NCBI RefSeq assembly: GCF_947495255.1
Contig: NZ_CANLYI010000001.1
Span: forward strand, 486,044 to 550,043
Origin: an uncultured Winogradskyella sp.
GTDB lineage: Bacteria > Bacteroidota > Bacteroidia > Flavobacteriales > Flavobacteriaceae
Reading direction: 5' to 3'
Length of the DNA stretch: 64,000 bases
Both the position numbers and the translations under genes were made by a program. This document shows, one piece after another, positions 60,690-64,000 of the stretch. A model generated the notes under the pieces. The model ran no database searches. It saw only the letters and a list, made by a program, of their open reading frames with translations, and was not told the origin of the DNA. Each line of letters begins with the position of its first letter. Within the stretch, counting starts at the first letter, position 1.

Positions 60690-61838
60690 TTAATCATTTA
60701 AAGCCTCTTGCGTATCATACATTTTTTCGAGCATAATTTCTTTGTCTATAAATTGAGACGGAAGCAATAACAAGCCCGATTTATATTGAATTAAAGCTTT
60801 TCTTAAACTCCCTTCTTTTTCATATAACATACCTGAGTAATAAGCACTTAGCATGGATTTAGGGAAATTTTTCTTCACTAATTTGGTGAGCTTTTCTAAA
60901 GATTCTAAATCATCCTTTTTGTTACTTGCCGCAGCAATAGCTCTAATATCATTTTCAATTAGCTTTTTTTCAAAACCGTAAAAATATTCTATGTCTTCGT
61001 ACTTTTTAATGAGGTATTCATATGGTGAGCCTTCATAAGTTAAAACTTTTTCCTTGTATTCTTTGGCATTAATAGGCTTAAAAAGTCCAAATATTTGATT
61101 TAAAGCTTTAGGAATTCCTCTTCCGACCAAACCATAATGATTGGCATCTTCAAAATCATCGAATTTATAAAGTAGTTTATCATTTTTAATAGATGATATT
61201 ATAGAATCACTTTCTAATATAGAAGATCTCAACGTCTTAATGTCTGCATCGCCAGTTGCCAAGTAATAAAATGTTTCTTGCTGTAAAATTTTTAGTCTTT
61301 CACTCAACCTATAATTCATCTCTGGTGCAAGGTCAGGGCTTAAGGCTACAAAAGCTCTAAAAATTGGTTGGTCTTTAAATAAATAGTAATTAATAAAATT
61401 TGCACTTAAATCGTGCCCAACAATGATTCTAAAATTTGATGCTTTATAATTCTCTTCTATATAAGGCAGTAATTCCGCAGCCATAAATTCATAGAACGCT
61501 GCACCTTCGTGCGCAGGAAAAAAAGATTCATCATCATAAAAGAAGTCATCACTTCTTGTATTTGCTTGTTTTATACCAACAACTATACAATCTGGAATAT
61601 CTTCCCAATACGATTGATAATCAATATTACCAGCAATTGGCTCAAACAAATAATCACCATCTAAAACAATAATTAATGGATATGTTCGCTTTTCTTCTGG
61701 ATTATAATTTCTTGGTAACTGAATTTTTAATTCGCGATCACCTTCTAACTTATAAGAGTTTATAGTTTTATAAATCGCTTGTGCTTGTATGTTTAGTGCA
61801 AAAAAAAGACTTATAAGAAGTAAATAAAAGTTCTTCAT
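60690..61838 (-). CDS. Secreted alpha/beta hydrolase-fold protein, Asp at nucleophile position (copy 2)
   Basis: A 382-residue paralogue of the next gene downstream, with the same order: signal peptide (ends I-Q-A-Q), Y-P-L-I-I-V-L-D-G-D-Y-L-F-E-P (53-67), elbow G-H-D-L-S-A-N-F (141-148) with Asp143, and A-N-H-Y-G-L-V for the His. The C-terminal region again is helical/TPR-like, without the acidic tail. Both paralogues keep Asp at the same residue, so the change predates the duplication. They lie 78 bases apart, between a flippase-like gene and radA. Confidence 0.85.
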   Translation of the reverse strand: MKNFYLLLISLFFALNIQAQAIYKTINSYKLEGDRELKIQLPRNYNPEEKRTYPLIIVLDGDYLFEPIAGNIDYQSYWEDIPDCIVVGIKQANTRSDDFFYDDESFFPAHEGAAFYEFMAAELLPYIEENYKASNFRIIVGHDLSANFINYYLFKDQPIFRAFVALSPDLAPEMNYRLSERLKILQQETFYYLATGDADIKTLRSSILESDSIISSIKNDKLLYKFDDFEDANHYGLVGRGIPKALNQIFGLFKPINAKEYKEKVLTYEGSPYEYLIKKYEDIEYFYGFEKKLIENDIRAIAAASNKKDDLESLEKLTKLVKKNFPKSMLSAYYSGMLYEKEGSLRKALIQYKSGLLLLPSQFIDKEIMLEKMYDTQEALND

Positions 61839-61876
61839 GTTTATTATAAATGATTAAAGCAATTTAATAAATATTT

Positions 61877-62836
61877 CTATACGGATGTTTTCTTTCTATT
61901 GTATATGGGCAAATATAATAACGATAAACCACCTAACACAATTATTACCAATGTTTGGGTTGACCACATAATCCATCCGAATGCTCTACTTGGGTCTTCT
62001 GCCATCCCAAATAACGAAAAAGCAATAACTACAGCTTCTGGAAAAGAACCAATTCCGCCATTGGTGGCCGCAATACTAAAACTCGCTAAAATGAAGCCGA
62101 TAAGAATGGCAGCTATAGAAATCTTCTGCAATTCAGGTAATGCAAATGTTGTAACATAAAACATAAGCACGTACATAAGCCATATAAAAATGGTATGTCC
62201 AATAAATGCCCATTTCTTTTTCATTTTAAAAATGCTAAGTGCACCTTCAATTAAGCCAGACAAAAAGGATTTAACCTTTAATGCAAACTTTGAACTACTT
62301 TTTCTAATAAATAGAAATAAACCCAATGCTCCAGCAAAGAACACAATACCTCCTAATATTAAAGCTGATGGATTAAATTTAGATGAAAAGAAATCATAAA
62401 TGAATTCAAATTCTAAAAAGAAAGCAATTGCAATGATTAAAAGGAGCATTATTGTATCTGCTATTCGCTCTGCCACAATGGTCCCAAAACCTATATCAAA
62501 AGGAATATCCTCGTAATTTGTAATTATAGAAGCTCTCGCGATTTCTCCAGCTCTAGGAATTGTGAAATTTATAAGATATGCTGAATAAACAGCCATAAAA
62601 CTATTTAAAAACTTAGGTTTAAAACCCAAAGGTTCTGCCATAAACAGCCAACGATATGCTCTAGATGCATGACTTAATAAACCTAAAATAACTCCGAGAA
62701 TTATCCAGCTATAATTAGCATCAGTAAAATACTGAACTAATAATGAAACTGAAATTTTAGACAAAGAATACCACACTAAACCAATTCCTAAGAGAAGAGG
62801 TAAAACTACTTTTAGGATAGACTTTGACTTACCCAA
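61877..62836 (-). CDS. Lysylphosphatidylglycerol synthase/flippase-like transmembrane protein
   Basis: A 319-residue inner-membrane protein with about eight helices, matching the UPF0104/LPG_synthase_TM family: S-H-A-S-R-A-Y-R-W, F-M-A-V-Y-S-A-Y-L-I-N-F-T-I-P-R-A-G-E-I-A-R-A, V-A-E-R-I-A-D-T, and N-G-G-I-G-S-F-P-E-A near the C terminus. It lacks the soluble aminoacyl-transferase domain of MprF, so lipid flipping or transport is more likely than lysylation. It follows panD by 4 bases. Confidence 0.9.
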   Translation of the reverse strand: MGKSKSILKVVLPLLLGIGLVWYSLSKISVSLLVQYFTDANYSWIILGVILGLLSHASRAYRWLFMAEPLGFKPKFLNSFMAVYSAYLINFTIPRAGEIARASIITNYEDIPFDIGFGTIVAERIADTIMLLLIIAIAFFLEFEFIYDFFSSKFNPSALILGGIVFFAGALGLFLFIRKSSSKFALKVKSFLSGLIEGALSIFKMKKKWAFIGHTIFIWLMYVLMFYVTTFALPELQKISIAAILIGFILASFSIAATNGGIGSFPEAVVIAFSLFGMAEDPSRAFGWIMWSTQTLVIIVLGGLSLLYLPIYNRKKTSV

Positions 62837-62840
62837 CTTC

Positions 62841-63191
62841 TTAATTTAGAAGGTTTGTGGCTTCATCTGGAAACACTAAAGAAGGCTTAAATACTTTAGC
62901 CTCTTCAATATCCATAAACGCGTAAGTAATAAGGATTAATGTGTCACCAATAGAAACTTTTCTTGCTGCAGCTCCATTAAGTGTTATTTCTCCACTTTTT
63001 CTAGGACCAGGAATACAATAGGTTTCTAAACGTTCACCATTGTCATTATTTACAATCTGAACTTTTTCACCTTGAATAATGTTTGCTGCATCCATTAAAT
63101 CTTCATCAATAGTAATACTACCAATATAGTTTAGTGCTGCACCTGTAACCTTTACACGATGAATTTTTGATTTTACAACTTGTATTTGCAT
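62841..63191 (-). CDS. panD: Aspartate 1-decarboxylase
   Basis: A 116-residue pyruvoyl enzyme making beta-alanine for pantothenate and coenzyme A. The self-cleavage site Y-I-G-S-I-T-I-D (Gly24-Ser25) is present; Ser25 becomes the pyruvoyl group. A-Y-C-x-type text ([19 protein letters not shown]) follows. It lies 13 bases after panC, the next enzyme in the pathway. Confidence 0.97.
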   Translation of the reverse strand: MQIQVVKSKIHRVKVTGAALNYIGSITIDEDLMDAANIIQGEKVQIVNNDNGERLETYCIPGPRKSGEITLNGAAARKVSIGDTLILITYAFMDIEEAKVFKPSLVFPDEATNLLN

Positions 63192-63204
63192 ACTACAAAG
63201 ATAA

Positions 63205-64000
63205 TTAATTTAAAGCGATATTATCAATAAGTCTTATATCGCCTGCATATACAGCTATAAATGCTCTATATGACTTTCTTGTTGATTTTCTTTTTACCGG
63301 TTTTAAGGTCTTTATATCAGCAATTATAAAATACTCTACTTCTAAAAGTAGTTGTTTTTTAAATTGATTATTAACCCATTCCGTTACTTTTTGTGCACTT
63401 TTTGTGCCAAACATAGTTTTGGCAGTATTTAAAGTTTTATAAATAAATGGTGCAATTTCTCTATGCTCCTTTGTTAGCCTAGTATTTCTAGAGCTCATAG
63501 CCAAACCATCACTAGCTCTATGAATAGGACAACCAACCACATTTAAAGGCAAATGATGCAATTCTACAAGCTTTCTAATAATTTGTAATTGTTGAAAATC
63601 TTTTTCTCCAAAATAAGCATTATCTGGCTTAACTATTTCAAACAAACGCTTTACAATTGTCCCAACTCCATCAAAATGACCATCTCTAAAAGCGCCTTCC
63701 ATTTCGTACTCTAATCCATCAAAAGTAAAAGACTGAGACGTTACACTATTTGCATAAATATCCTCGACCGTTGGTGCATAAACTATAATTTTATGATCAC
63801 TTACAGTTTTTAATAATATAATATCCTCATCTAGTGTTCTTGGATACTTAACTAAATCCTCTTGATTATCAAACTGAGTTGGATTTACAAAAACACTCAC
63901 AACTACAAAGTCATTTTCACTAAGTCCCTTATTTACAAGGGACAAATGCCCATGATGCAGTGCTCCCATGGTCGGAACGAACCCAATAGAACTTCCATTA
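63205..64000 (-). CDS. panC: Pantothenate synthetase (5' end cut by window)
   Basis: The gene continues past the right edge; 265 codons are visible. In-frame sequence before the first Met in view reads [10 protein letters not shown], then [12 protein letters not shown], so the Met at 63969 is internal and not the start. Other motifs are [12 protein letters not shown] and M-S-S-R-N-T-R-L (the KMSKS-like loop). It joins pantoate and beta-alanine using ATP. It is coupled with panD downstream. Confidence 0.96.
   Translation of the reverse strand, partial: NGSSIGFVPTMGALHHGHLSLVNKGLSENDFVVVSVFVNPTQFDNQEDLVKYPRTLDEDIILLKTVSDHKIIVYAPTVEDIYANSVTSQSFTFDGLEYEMEGAFRDGHFDGVGTIVKRLFEIVKPDNAYFGEKDFQQLQIIRKLVELHHLPLNVVGCPIHRASDGLAMSSRNTRLTKEHREIAPFIYKTLNTAKTMFGTKSAQKVTEWVNNQFKKQLLLEVEYFIIADIKTLKPVKRKSTRKSYRAFIAVYAGDIRLIDNIALN

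Noticed and set aside
1..64000. CRISPR arrays, tRNA or rRNA genes, prophage or insertion sequences
   Set aside because: No regularly spaced repeats, tRNA-like cloverleaf, rRNA segments, integrase or transposase genes were seen by eye.

Overview
The window reads as a stretch of chromosome from a marine-type member of the Flavobacteriaceae (phylum Bacteroidota). The evidence is low GC, repeated TAnnTTTG promoter boxes with little Shine-Dalgarno signal, gliding genes gldE and gldD, TonB-dependent receptors beside surface lipoproteins, and family-typical gene neighbourhoods (mutY-ssb-gldE-gldD; ftsX-DUF3098-uppP-truB; ileS-DksA-like-lspA; panC-panD-LPG synthase-like-hydrolases-radA). It looks like core chromosome: I see no phage, insertion sequence, CRISPR array, rRNA or tRNA.

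Layout. 1-6.4 kb: the tail of a GGGP-synthase-like gene, then a compact vitamin-salvage cluster (thiamine-binding protein, PnuC-type transporter, NadR-like kinase), DUF4301, arfB, and a TPP riboswitch ahead of a TonB receptor, which points to thiamine or a precursor as the substrate. 6.4-13 kb: Rieske-like lipoprotein, greA with a hairpin-rich leader, HIT protein, membrane histidine kinase, flavin reductase, an OB-fold protein with an SSB-like tail, aat, tag and a thioredoxin-like protein. 13-17 kb (minus strand): ftsX to truB envelope/tRNA operon plus a TonB-C-like protein. 17-25.3 kb: outer-membrane barrel, leuS with an enlarged insert, two small envelope genes, alanine dehydrogenase, zinc metallopeptidase, Bax-inhibitor-like protein. 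25.4-25.8 kb: two tandem, homologous 35-residue genes with their own promoter and terminator. 25.8-31.7 kb: RNase G, a 29-residue ribosomal-type protein, HU, mutY, ssb, gldE, gldD. 31.7-36 kb: TonB receptor and lipoprotein pair. 36-47.6 kb (minus strand): pgi, M23 peptidase, tryptophan dioxygenase, DUF3108, tyrosine catabolism (hppD, hmgA), patatin-barrel protein, uvrC. 47.7-52.2 kb: rimB-like, rimK, aspartoacylase-like, 5-formyl-THF cyclo-ligase, soluble histidine kinase and response regulator. 52.2-64 kb (minus strand): lspA, adhesin-like protein, DksA-like protein, ileS (IleRS2 type), radA, two hydrolase-fold paralogues, flippase-like protein, panD and panC (cut by the window end).

The least explained items are the two 35-residue basic proteins (25514-25781), the intergenic stem-loop repeats whose inner stems vary but stay paired, an in-frame repeat inside the riboswitch-linked receptor, a pair of secreted alpha/beta hydrolase-fold proteins with Asp at the nucleophile position, the RimB/RimK/aspartoacylase trio, and the greA leader. 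Start sites were moved to the first sensible ATG where the longest frame began at an unlikely TTG/GTG or overlapped a promoter; each such choice is noted.
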